Below are positions 1 to 5,016 of a stretch of DNA of 5,016 nucleotides, piece by piece. Made by a program: the position numbers and the translations under genes. Origin of the DNA: Planctomycetota bacterium (GTDB lineage Bacteria; Planctomycetota; Phycisphaerae; Phycisphaerales; UBA1924); the NCBI GenBank assembly GCA_017303565.1, contig JAFLCM010000217.1, forward strand, positions 1 through 5,016, read 5' to 3'. Under the pieces are notes generated by a model that was not told the DNA's origin, made no database searches, and saw only the letters and a program-made list of their open reading frames with translations. How positions within the stretch are numbered: position 1 is the first letter of the stretch; the number at the start of each line of letters is the position of its first letter.

Positions 1-3000
1 TACCCGCTCGGGCTCGACCGGCGCTGGGTGATCGAGCAGTATGACTCCACAGGGCAGCGCGCCCACGTCAACTCCGTCGGCTCGGACCTGGGTAACTTCG
101 TCTCGATCGCCGGGCGGATGGCCATCGGTGTCACGGGGGCCATGGCCTTCGCCCTGGAAGAGGACTTCTTCGCGGGCGGGCGGAACATCTCCTTCGTCGC
201 GGTTCAGGCCGTGCGCGACCCGTTCTCGGTTCCGGTCTCGAGCGGAACGTTCCCGATCTCGTCTGAAGACCTGGGGTCCAGGGACCTGCGGTCCCCGAAG
301 ATCGCGCTCGACCGCCTGGGCAACCTGTACTGCGCGGCGGTCGATGTCTCCAACGAACGCCGGTACTTCCTGACCAAGGTCCGGCCGACGCCGGTCGAGA
401 ACTACTCGTTTCAGGAGGTCTGGACCACGGCGATCTTCAACGCGGACCCGCAATCGATCAGCCCCGACGCGTTGCGGGTCGACGCGGGCGCGAACGTGTT
501 CGTGGCGGGGACTCGCTTCGCATCGACGCTCACCCGACCGATGTTCATCGACAAGTTCACCCAGCCGTTCGTCGGCGTGCCGACCCTTCAGAGGGCGACG
601 GCCGACCTGCAGTTCGAGAACCGCAGCATCTGGGCCCCCGGGGCGGGCAACCTGGTTTCCGAGGACGATTTCTTCACGGTGAGTTGGACCAACGAGGGTG
701 TTGACTCGGGCAAGTCGTTCAGCATCCCGCTGGCGGGCACGTTCGGAGGCTCTTTCGTCTTCAAGACCAGCGGATCGCTCACCGGTGGGTACAAGGCCGA
801 GGTGAACGGCGGCACGGTCGACGTTCACATGCCCATCCAGGCCAAGTTCCTCGTTCCGTCCAGCGACAAGTTCGGCCCCGGATCACCGGTGGAGATCATC
901 ACCGACTGGGAGCCGAGCGGCGCAGCGCGGATGACCTCCTGCTTCACGCCCACCGTCAACGCCGGCCTGACCGCGGGCGGGAACTTCTCGGTCCGCTCCT
1001 CGGCGAGCGCTGTGGCGTTCAGCCAATCCATCTTCAACGTGACCTTTGTCAACCTGGCGCGGGTGTTCCCGATCGCGTACGTCCCGGGGCTGAATCTCAT
1101 CGACTTGCTGTCGATGGCCGGGCTGCCGGTGCCCGGAGAGTGGTTCGAGTTCGACCTGTACGGCGGCGTGTTCGAGGGCGCGTTCCGAACCCCGGTGATG
1201 ATGGCCCAGGGTCGGTACGACCCGGCTACCCGCGAGTTCACCACCTCCGCGAATGACCGTTTCTTCAACTTCGGGTTGAACATCACCCAGGCGGTGCTGC
1301 GCGCCTTCGGCGCCACGATGCAGTTCGATTTCGAGTATCCGCTCCCCGAAGAACCGCAGGGCGGAGGCGGCGGCGGTGGTGGCGGTGGTGACGAGGAAGA
1401 GCCCGACGAGGCGGACTTCGGCATCCGCGGCTCCGCGGAGGCGCTGCAACTGGTCGCCAAGGTCAACCTCGCGATCCAGCAGGACCTGAAGGTCAAGGTC
1501 GATCCGCCCTCGGTCCGCTATCAGTTCACCGACGGCATCGCGACCCAGACCCTTCCGCTCGGGACCGACCTGTCCTTTAACCTGCCGTCCAACTGGGACG
1601 GCGAGCTGACCATCACGCCCTTCGTGGCGACCTCGGCGGTCTTCTCGAACAACACCGACGTCCAGTTCATCCCGGGCATCGAGTGGCGCACCCTCGCCGG
1701 CGGGGTGTCGCTGTTCGCCTTCGGCTACGACATCCTCAGCCTCGGCCCCTGGTGTTTCCTGTGCTACGACTGGGACCTGTCCGAGATTCTCGCGGCCCTC
1801 GGCGTCCAGAACGCCGCCCAGTACACCAACTTCTCGCTGAACATCTTCCCGCTTCGGGCGCCGACACTGCCGGGTCAGACGCCCGGCCCGGGCGTGTTCC
1901 CGGCGTCGTGGACGATTCCGTTCCCGGAGGTCCGCCTCCCGGACATCCGGCTGGTTCAGAACGGGGGCGCGCAGCCGCGGCTCGTCGGCGCCAGCCGCTC
2001 GTCGATGAGCATGCTCATCTACGACCAGACGTCGCCCTCGGTCGGGTCGTTCAACATCACCGCCAACGGAAAGACGCGGATGCTGCTCTACGGCACGCGA
2101 TTCTGCAACCAGGCAACGCCGTCCAGCCCCTGCGATGTGGCCCCGCAGGCGTACATCCTTCATCACGGCCGGCAGGAGGCGCTGCCCACGACGTCGATCA
2201 ACGCGAGCACGCTGCTCGTGGAGGTGCCCAACCGGTTCAGGCTGCTGCCGGGCGTGGCCAAACTGTTCGTTGTTGCCAACGGCCGCACCACCGAGACGAT
2301 CGACATGCCGATCGAGTACCCGACGCCGAGGCTTGACGCGGTGAACCCGAACCTGTGGGCCGCCGATCCCGACCTCGCAGACCTGCCGATCTCGGTGATC
2401 GACGCCAAGACGTTCCGCGGAAACGACACCTACATCGCGCGCCGCGACTACTACATCCTGATGCGCAACACGCTGTGGAACAACGCCACCGCCGGCGGCG
2501 TCGGGGCCGTGGCGTACTTCCCCGCCTTTGACTTCAACCAGATGCCGGGCTTCCCGGCGGTTCTGTGGGGCGGCGCGCAGAGCGGCGTGCCGCTGCCCCG
2601 CTTCATCCAGCCCGTCGACAACGGCATCCACAACGTCCGACTGGCCGACGGCAACTACGACCGGCCCCGCAGCGTCGCGGTCACGCTGTGCAACCCCGGC
2701 CCGGGAGGCGGCTTCGGCAACACCATCAATCTCACCATCGCCGCTCCCATCCCGGTCGTGAACGCGGTCGACCCGCCGGAACTCGCTCCCTCGGACGTCA
2801 GGACCAACGAGCAGGGCGTCCTTCAGCCGGTGGAACTGGTGATCGGCGGCCCCAAGCACGTCCCCAACTTCACCGGCTACGAGGAGCCCAAGTACGGCAA
2901 CTTCAACGCCGACTCGGTCGTCCGCTTCAACGGCGTCCCGCTGCCCACCACCTTCATCAGTTCGTCGATGCTCAAGGCCACGCTCCCGCCGAACCTGGTC

Positions 3001-3555
3001 ACCATCGGCAACCACTCGATCACCGTCTTCACCCCCAGCAACGGGACGCGCTACTTCGAGGAACTGTGGCAGGACGCGGACATGGACGGCGTCCGCGACC
3101 CCGTCCCAGTCTTCCAGGGCCTCGTCGACTCCGGCGGCGAGTCGGTCCCGCTGCTGTTCCGCGTCCGCTACCGCCAGCCCGATGCCAGTCAACTCAGCCC
3201 GCCCACCGCGACCGTGAACAACGTCGCGTTCAACCCCCCGTCCACGCCGGACCCGAAGAACCCGCAGGGGACGAACCTCAGCATCCGCGGCGTGGATTTC
3301 CGCCCCGGCGCGACCGTCTACTTCAACAACCAGCCGCGACTCACGAGTTTCGTCGATCAGAGCCTGCTGCGGGTGCGTCTGCTGCCGCAGGACGTCGCCG
3401 CGATCGGTCAGTTCCCGGTCACAGTGCGCAACCCGGCGCCGGACTTCCAGGTGTCGGAACCGATCATCTTCACGGTCAAGCCCGCCGACGCGTACCGCAA
3501 GTACAACACCCGCAACACCGGGCACACCACCCTGAAGGGAGCCCAGCCGCGATGA
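1..3555 (+). CDS. Large probable exported beta-rich protein with IPT/TIG-like domains, 5' partial
   Basis: The reading frame is open from base 1 to the TGA at 3553-3555, so the true start lies upstream. The GTG at 28 has no Shine-Dalgarno sequence and is probably internal. Numbering from that GTG gives 1175 residues. Residues about 90-178 carry two propeller-like strands (ALDRLGNLYCAAVD and RVDAGANVFVAGTRF) resembling SBBP-type repeats. About 180-440 is unrecognised beta-rich sequence. Residues 445-454 are ten glycines followed by DEEEPDE, apparently a linker. About 460-660 is unrecognised. About 666-764, 908-1048 and 1059-1150 look like IPT/TIG Ig-like folds; the last is the clearest (VNNVAFNPPS, GTNLSIRGVDF, ATVYFNNQP, FPVTVRNP). 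Residues 765-907 may be a divergent fourth. There is no transmembrane segment, LPXTG or PEP-CTERM at the C-terminus (ends KGAQPR). An extracellular or surface structural or binding role is inference. No catalytic motif was seen. The stop overlaps the next gene by ATGA. Confidence 0.85.
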   Translation, partial: YPLGLDRRWVIEQYDSTGQRAHVNSVGSDLGNFVSIAGRMAIGVTGAMAFALEEDFFAGGRNISFVAVQAVRDPFSVPVSSGTFPISSEDLGSRDLRSPKIALDRLGNLYCAAVDVSNERRYFLTKVRPTPVENYSFQEVWTTAIFNADPQSISPDALRVDAGANVFVAGTRFASTLTRPMFIDKFTQPFVGVPTLQRATADLQFENRSIWAPGAGNLVSEDDFFTVSWTNEGVDSGKSFSIPLAGTFGGSFVFKTSGSLTGGYKAEVNGGTVDVHMPIQAKFLVPSSDKFGPGSPVEIITDWEPSGAARMTSCFTPTVNAGLTAGGNFSVRSSASAVAFSQSIFNVTFVNLARVFPIAYVPGLNLIDLLSMAGLPVPGEWFEFDLYGGVFEGAFRTPVMMAQGRYDPATREFTTSANDRFFNFGLNITQAVLRAFGATMQFDFEYPLPEEPQGGGGGGGGGGDEEEPDEADFGIRGSAEALQLVAKVNLAIQQDLKVKVDPPSVRYQFTDGIATQTLPLGTDLSFNLPSNWDGELTITPFVATSAVFSNNTDVQFIPGIEWRTLAGGVSLFAFGYDILSLGPWCFLCYDWDLSEILAALGVQNAAQYTNFSLNIFPLRAPTLPGQTPGPGVFPASWTIPFPEVRLPDIRLVQNGGAQPRLVGASRSSMSMLIYDQTSPSVGSFNITANGKTRMLLYGTRFCNQATPSSPCDVAPQAYILHHGRQEALPTTSINASTLLVEVPNRFRLLPGVAKLFVVANGRTTETIDMPIEYPTPRLDAVNPNLWAADPDLADLPISVIDAKTFRGNDTYIARRDYYILMRNTLWNNATAGGVGAVAYFPAFDFNQMPGFPAVLWGGAQSGVPLPRFIQPVDNGIHNVRLADGNYDRPRSVAVTLCNPGPGGGFGNTINLTIAAPIPVVNAVDPPELAPSDVRTNEQGVLQPVELVIGGPKHVPNFTGYEEPKYGNFNADSVVRFNGVPLPTTFISSSMLKATLPPNLVTIGNHSITVFTPSNGTRYFEELWQDADMDGVRDPVPVFQGLVDSGGESVPLLFRVRYRQPDASQLSPPTATVNNVAFNPPSTPDPKNPQGTNLSIRGVDFRPGATVYFNNQPRLTSFVDQSLLRVRLLPQDVAAIGQFPVTVRNPAPDFQVSEPIIFTVKPADAYRKYNTRNTGHTTLKGAQPR
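1360..1389 (+). repeat. GGN trinucleotide run encoding Gly10 linker
   Basis: Ten consecutive glycine codons, a mix of GGC, GGT and one GGA, are followed directly by the acidic stretch DEEEPDE. The run sits in the large exported protein between two beta-rich regions and most likely forms a flexible hinge. The mixed codons make it less slippage-prone than a pure repeat, but length variation between strains would be unsurprising. Confidence 0.9.
3073..3099 (+). other. Putative calcium-binding DxDxDG loop in the large protein
   Basis: The residues read DADMDGVRD, numbered 1016-1024 from the GTG at 28. The spacing of the aspartates (1016, 1018, 1020, 1024) matches short Ca2+-binding loops of the thrombospondin-type-3/EF-hand kind. 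The loop lies in what looks like an insertion before the last strand of the second clear TIG-like domain. Calcium binding is inferred from the motif only. Confidence 0.5.
3534..3540 (+). promoter_or_regulatory. Weak ribosome binding site for the EF-hand gene
   Basis: GAAGGGA lies 11 nt before the ATG at 3552, inside the last codons of the upstream gene. The match is imperfect and the spacing is on the long side. Together with the ATGA stop/start overlap, this favours translational coupling over independent initiation. Confidence 0.45.
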
Positions 3556-4004
3556 ACCGAACCTCAAGAGTCTCCGGCCCACCCCGCGCGGCCCGCGGCT
3601 CCCTTGCGTTCGTTGCGGCGCTTCTCGCCGCCGTCGGCACCGGGGCGCTCGCCGGAGACATCGCCATCGAGCGGTCCACGTTCAGCAGCGGCGGGGGGGT
3701 GCTGGCCGGATCCGGGGTTGAAGTCCGCGGCACCGTCGCGCAAGGGGTCGTGTCGGTGCCGACCACGGCCGGGGCGACCACGGTGGCCCACGGGTTCTGG
3801 AGCGGGGGGAGCGGATCCGACTGCCCGGCGGACCTCAACTCCGACGGCGTCGTGAGCACGCCCGACCTGACCCGCTTTCTGGGCCAGTTCGGGATAACCT
3901 GTGCCCAGGTGACGGGGCGATGCGCCGACTTCTCCGGCGACGGGCTCATCAACACCGGGGACCTGGTGTTCTTCCTCGGGCGGTTCGGCGAAGCCTGCCC
4001 CTGA
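3552..4004 (+). CDS. Small exported protein with tandem dockerin-like EF-hands
   Basis: The product is a 150-residue preprotein. Residues 1-34 form a signal peptide: a basic start (NRTSR, RAAR), the hydrophobic core LAFVAALLAAVGTGALA, and probable cleavage after ALA (34). Residues about 36-86 (STFSSGGG, VEVRGTVAQG, AHGFWSGG) match a recurrent module of exported planctomycete and related proteins with the outline GGG...GT.GQ...GGFW, whose function is unknown. Residues 94-105 (DLNSDGVVSTPD) and 126-137 (DFSGDGLINTGD) are two EF-hand loops with ligand positions 1, 3, 5, 9 and 12 filled by D/N/S. Each is followed by a helix (LTRFLGQFG, LVFFLGRFG), as in type I dockerins. Cysteines 91, 117, 124 and 149 bracket the pair and may form disulfides. 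The start is chosen because it makes an ATGA overlap with the upstream gene and begins a clean signal peptide; the frame is open further upstream only as a shadow of that gene. A calcium-stabilised docking or anchoring role is inference. Confidence 0.88.
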   Translation: MNRTSRVSGPPRAARGSLAFVAALLAAVGTGALAGDIAIERSTFSSGGGVLAGSGVEVRGTVAQGVVSVPTTAGATTVAHGFWSGGSGSDCPADLNSDGVVSTPDLTRFLGQFGITCAQVTGRCADFSGDGLINTGDLVFFLGRFGEACP

Positions 4005-4092
4005 CCCGGGCGGATCGTGGCGTTGTCGTGGCCGGAATAGCCGGATAGAAGTAAGGATAATGTTCGGCATTGCGTGGTGGGCTCCGTGGGGC

Positions 4093-4103
4093 GCAACGGT
4101 TGC
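4093..4103. promoter_or_regulatory. Palindrome overlapping the -35 box
   Basis: GCAAC-G-GTTGC is a perfect 5-1-5 inverted repeat. Its right half supplies the TTGC of the proposed -35 element at 4100-4105. That position would suit a repressor operator, but an 11-base palindrome can also occur by chance in G+C-rich DNA. Confidence 0.3.
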
Positions 4104-4128
4104 ATCACCCGGTCGAGGCTGATACACT
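4100..4128 (+). promoter_or_regulatory. Predicted sigma70-type promoter for rpmJ-rpsM
   Basis: The -35 is TTGCAT (4100-4105), matching TTGACA only in its first three bases. The -10 is TACACT (4123-4128), 4 of 6 to TATAAT, at the ideal 17-nt spacing. It is preceded by TGA (4120-4122), an extended -10 TGn element that would compensate for the weak -35. Transcription would start near 4135 and leave a leader of about 150 nt before rpmJ. It is the best candidate I found in the gap; no experimental support is available. Confidence 0.5.
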
Positions 4129-4194
4129 CGTCGATCCGTCCCGGACTGCTTTTGCCGCCCGGGGTCGTGGAGCGCGTCGTTCGGCGTGGACGGT

Positions 4195-4213
4195 GGGACG
4201 TTCACGAACGCCC
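4195..4213 (+). other. Leader hairpin upstream of rpmJ
   Basis: GGG-A-CGTTC-AC-GAACG-CCC forms an inverted repeat: 3 bp plus 5 bp with a single bulged A. The two-base centre means that the innermost pair would open to give a small loop. It has no T tract, so it is not a terminator. It lies within the predicted 5' leader and may be part of a regulatory fold. Confidence 0.4.
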
Positions 4214-4255
4214 GGTCGGCGCATCACGGATGGTTCCCAAGGCACACCTCCAGAA

Positions 4256-4279
4256 GGGGCGGCCCAGAGCCCCAGTGGG
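4256..4279 (+). promoter_or_regulatory. Possible SD-sequestering fold before rpmJ
   Basis: GGGGC (4256-4260) pairs with GCCCC (4269-4273). CCCA in the loop (4263-4266) is complementary to TGGG (4276-4279), which is part of the rpmJ ribosome binding site. The pairings could form a tight H-type pseudoknot or be alternatives to each other. The 2-nt connectors are borderline for a pseudoknot, so treat this as a candidate only. Confidence 0.3.
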
Positions 4280-4280
4280 A
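4275..4280 (+). promoter_or_regulatory. Ribosome binding site deciding the rpmJ start
   Basis: GTGGGA lies 8 nt before the ATG at 4289. An in-frame ATG at 4280 would add only MIV and overlaps this site; its own nearest purine-rich stretch, AGAAGGGG at 4252-4259, is about 20 nt away, too far. The 4289 start also gives the canonical L36 N-terminus, MKVRSS. Confidence 0.55.
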
Positions 4281-4288
4281 TGATCGTC

Positions 4289-4405
4289 ATGAAGGTTCGC
4301 TCGAGCATCAAGAGAATCTGCGGTTCCTGCAAGGTCGTCCGCCGCAAGGGGCGCGTCCGCGTCATCTGCAAGTCGGACCCCAAGCACAAGCAGGTTCAGG
4401 GCTGA
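4289..4405 (+). CDS. rpmJ: 50S ribosomal protein L36 (bL36)
   Basis: The product is a 38-residue protein, the normal length for bL36. It has the canonical start MKVRSSIKRICGSCKVVRRK and is strongly basic. The zinc ligands are intact: C11, C14, C27 and H33 (C-x2-C-x12-C-x5-H), which makes it the zinc-binding C+ form. bL36 is a late-assembling protein of the large subunit that contacts 23S rRNA. Translation probably starts at 4289 with GTGGGA 8 nt upstream. It is followed after 71 nt by rpsM, the usual bacterial order. The gene normally upstream, infA or secY/map, is absent; the preceding gene encodes an exported protein. It is probably transcribed from the promoter at 4100-4128. Confidence 0.97.
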   Translation: MKVRSSIKRICGSCKVVRRKGRVRVICKSDPKHKQVQG

Positions 4406-4466
4406 TTTCCGTCCCAGGTCACACCGCGGGCGTTCGCTGCTGAGCGGGCCCCGTTCAACGAACACC

Positions 4467-4470
4467 GGAG
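4467..4470 (+). promoter_or_regulatory. Ribosome binding site of rpsM
   Basis: GGAG lies 6 nt before the ATG at 4477. Immediately upstream, GTTC (4453-4456) and GAAC (4460-4463) can form a small 4-bp hairpin with a 3-nt loop, which leaves the site itself free. Confidence 0.7.
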
Positions 4471-4476
4471 TTCCTC

Positions 4477-4857
4477 ATGCCTCGTATCGTCGGCGTCGAT
4501 ATCCCGGACAAGAAGCCCATCCGCTACGCGATCCGCTACATCCACGGGATCGGGCCCACCAACGGTGAGGCGATCCTGCAGCGGTGCGGCATCGAGCCGA
4601 TGAAGCGCGCCAACCAGCTCTCCGAGACCGAGGTCGCTTCCATCGCGGCCCTCATCGACGCCGAGTTCCTGGTCGAGGGCGCCCTCCGCCGCCAGATCTC
4701 GCAGAACGTCCAGCGCCTCAAGGACATCCGCTCGTACCGCGGCGACCGGCACCGCAAGGGCCTGCCCGTCCGCGGCCAGCGCACCCGCTCCAACGCCCGC
4801 ACCCGCAAGGGCAAGAAGAAGACCGTCGCCGGCAAGAAGGGCGTCAAGGCCAAGTAA
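4477..4857 (+). CDS. rpsM: 30S ribosomal protein S13 (uS13)
   Basis: The product is a 126-residue protein, the usual size for bacterial uS13. It starts MPRIVGVDIPDKKPIRYAIR and carries the helix-hairpin-helix segment YIHGIGPTNGEAIL at 21-34. The C-terminal family signature GLPVRGQRTRSNARTRKG is at 95-112, followed by a lysine-rich tail ending VKAK. uS13 sits in the head of the small subunit, contacts the P-site tRNA through its basic tail, and forms bridges with the large subunit. The start is supported by GGAG 6 nt upstream and by the conserved N-terminus. It follows rpmJ and precedes rpsK as in most bacteria, but a terminator-like hairpin directly follows its stop codon. Confidence 0.98.
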   Translation: MPRIVGVDIPDKKPIRYAIRYIHGIGPTNGEAILQRCGIEPMKRANQLSETEVASIAALIDAEFLVEGALRRQISQNVQRLKDIRSYRGDRHRKGLPVRGQRTRSNARTRKGKKKTVAGKKGVKAK

Positions 4858-4868
4858 AGTCTTTGTGT

Positions 4869-4907
4869 CACGCCGCTCGGTTCATCGGGCGGCGTGTTCA
4901 TTTTCCG
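4869..4907 (+). terminator. Intrinsic-terminator-like hairpin after rpsM
   Basis: CACGCCGC (4869-4876) pairs perfectly with GCGGCGTG (4889-4896). Pairing can continue inward through 4877-4880/4885-4888 (two wobble and two Watson-Crick pairs) to a TTCA tetraloop, giving a stem of about 12 bp. The 3' side runs into TTCATTTTCC, with more T runs after it. The stem starts 11 nt after the rpsM stop. The form is that of a Rho-independent terminator or attenuator; how efficiently it ends transcription is unknown. Confidence 0.72.
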
Positions 4908-4929
4908 TTTCGTTTCGCACATTCGGGTA

Positions 4930-4944
4930 CGACACATCGTGTCG
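4930..4944. promoter_or_regulatory. Palindrome before the rpsK ribosome binding site
   Basis: CGACAC-ATC-GTGTCG is a perfect 6-bp inverted repeat around a 3-nt centre, ending 9 nt before the AGGAG of rpsK. It could be a small mRNA hairpin in the rpsK leader or a protein-binding site. There is no T tract, so it is not a terminator. Confidence 0.4.
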
Positions 4945-4953
4945 GATGATCCG

Positions 4954-4958
4954 AGGAG
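4954..4958 (+). promoter_or_regulatory. Ribosome binding site of rpsK
   Basis: AGGAG lies 6 nt before the ATG at 4965. It is the strongest Shine-Dalgarno match in the window and fixes the start of the partial gene. Confidence 0.85.
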
Positions 4959-4964
4959 ATTTGA

Positions 4965-5016
4965 ATGTCATCGACTCCAGCAGCCGCAGCAGCTCCCGCC
5001 AAAAAGGGCAAGGTCC
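4965..5016 (+). CDS. rpsK: Probable 30S ribosomal protein S11 (uS11), N-terminal fragment
   Basis: Only the first 17 codons are inside the window, reading MSSTPAAAAAPAKKGKV; the gene runs off the right edge. This Ala/Pro/Lys-rich start resembles the flexible basic N-terminal extension of uS11, which precedes the conserved core. The identification rests mainly on position: rpsK follows rpsM in nearly all bacteria, with rpsD, rpoA and rplQ expected next. uS11 is a platform protein of the small subunit, near the E site and the 3' end of 16S rRNA. The start is well supported by AGGAG 6 nt upstream. The sequence alone would not identify the protein. Confidence 0.8.
   Translation, partial: MSSTPAAAAAPAKKGKV

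Larger units (their letters stand above)
4005..4288 (+). other. Non-coding gap: promoter region and rpmJ leader
   Basis: This gap of 284 bases separates the exported-protein pair from the ribosomal genes. I see no convincing gene on either strand. The rpmJ frame is open upstream, but the extension looks nothing like L36. There is an imperfect direct repeat at 4031-4048 (GCCGGAATA/GCCGGATAG) and a lone GATAAT at 4056-4061 without a -35 partner. The promoter, palindrome and leader hairpin listed separately fall here. No good intrinsic terminator follows the EF-hand gene. Confidence 0.7.

Noticed and set aside
28..30. GTG at 28 as the true start of the large gene
   Set aside because: The frame is open to base 1, no ribosome binding site precedes it, and the sequence after it lacks a signal peptide, so the gene most likely begins upstream of the window.
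2565..3551. Open frame upstream of and in phase with the EF-hand gene
   Set aside because: The translation is Arg/Pro/Gln-rich shadow sequence of the large gene. The signal peptide begins only at 3552.
883..3582. A very long antisense open frame (899 codons) opposite the large gene
   Set aside because: It mirrors the third-position G/C bias of the sense gene; its translation is Arg/Gly/Asp/Val-rich low-complexity sequence with no domain, and the sense frame has clear TIG domains.
3990..4045. Possible terminator after the EF-hand gene
   Set aside because: Only short GCCC/GGGC and CCGG/CCGG pairings are possible and there is no T tract, so no intrinsic terminator can be supported.
4056..4061. 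GATAAT as a -10 box
   Set aside because: A good hexamer, but no acceptable -35 lies 16-19 nt upstream; TTGTCG at 4023-4028 is too far away (27 nt).
4245..4251. CACCTCC, identical to the anti-Shine-Dalgarno core
   Set aside because: It could pair with a ribosome binding site, but nearby partners give only a 4-bp hairpin with a wobble pair; probably chance.
4070..4288. A 73-residue N-terminal extension in frame with rpmJ
   Set aside because: bL36 is about 38 residues and starts MKVRSS. The extension is low-complexity and overlaps the predicted promoter and leader.
4432..4463. Alternative GTTCG/CGAAC pairings between rpmJ and rpsM
   Set aside because: The stems are 4-5 bp and mutually exclusive, with no T tract; too weak to call an attenuator.

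Overview
The window is G+C-rich bacterial chromosome, read entirely on the + strand. It most resembles a planctomycete, probably of the Phycisphaerae. The main clue is the CPADLNSDG-type EF-hand tail on the second gene, a style of C-terminus I associate with exported proteins of that class. The gene order rpmJ-rpsM-rpsK is general to bacteria and does not narrow the taxonomy. The assignment is inference, because no 16S or other phylogenetic marker was compared.

Left part (1-4004): two genes for probably exported proteins. The first enters from outside the window and runs to 3555. It is a very large beta-rich protein with propeller-like repeats, a Gly10/acidic linker and a C-terminal series of IPT/TIG-like Ig folds. 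The second (3552-4004) overlaps it by ATGA. It encodes a 150-residue preprotein with a signal peptide, a GGG...GT..Q...GFW module and two dockerin-like EF-hand loops. The overlap suggests that the two are translated together and perhaps work together at the cell surface or outside the cell. Neither has a known function.

Middle (4005-4288): a non-coding gap of 284 bases. It holds a plausible sigma70-type promoter with an extended -10 (4100-4128), a small palindrome on its -35 box, and a leader of about 150 nt. The leader can fold a hairpin (4195-4213) and a second structure next to the rpmJ ribosome binding site.

Right part (4289-5016): the start of the ribosomal 'alpha operon' block, with rpmJ (L36, zinc-binding type), rpsM (S13) and the first 17 codons of a probable rpsK (S11). 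No infA, map or secY precedes rpmJ, so the block has been separated here from the usual spc-operon end. A strong intrinsic-terminator-like hairpin with a T-rich tail lies between rpsM and rpsK, which are normally co-transcribed, and a second small palindrome sits just before the rpsK ribosome binding site.

I found no tRNA, rRNA, CRISPR, insertion sequence or phage gene. The best candidates for something undescribed are the coupled exported pair and the unusual non-coding controls around rpmJ-rpsM-rpsK.
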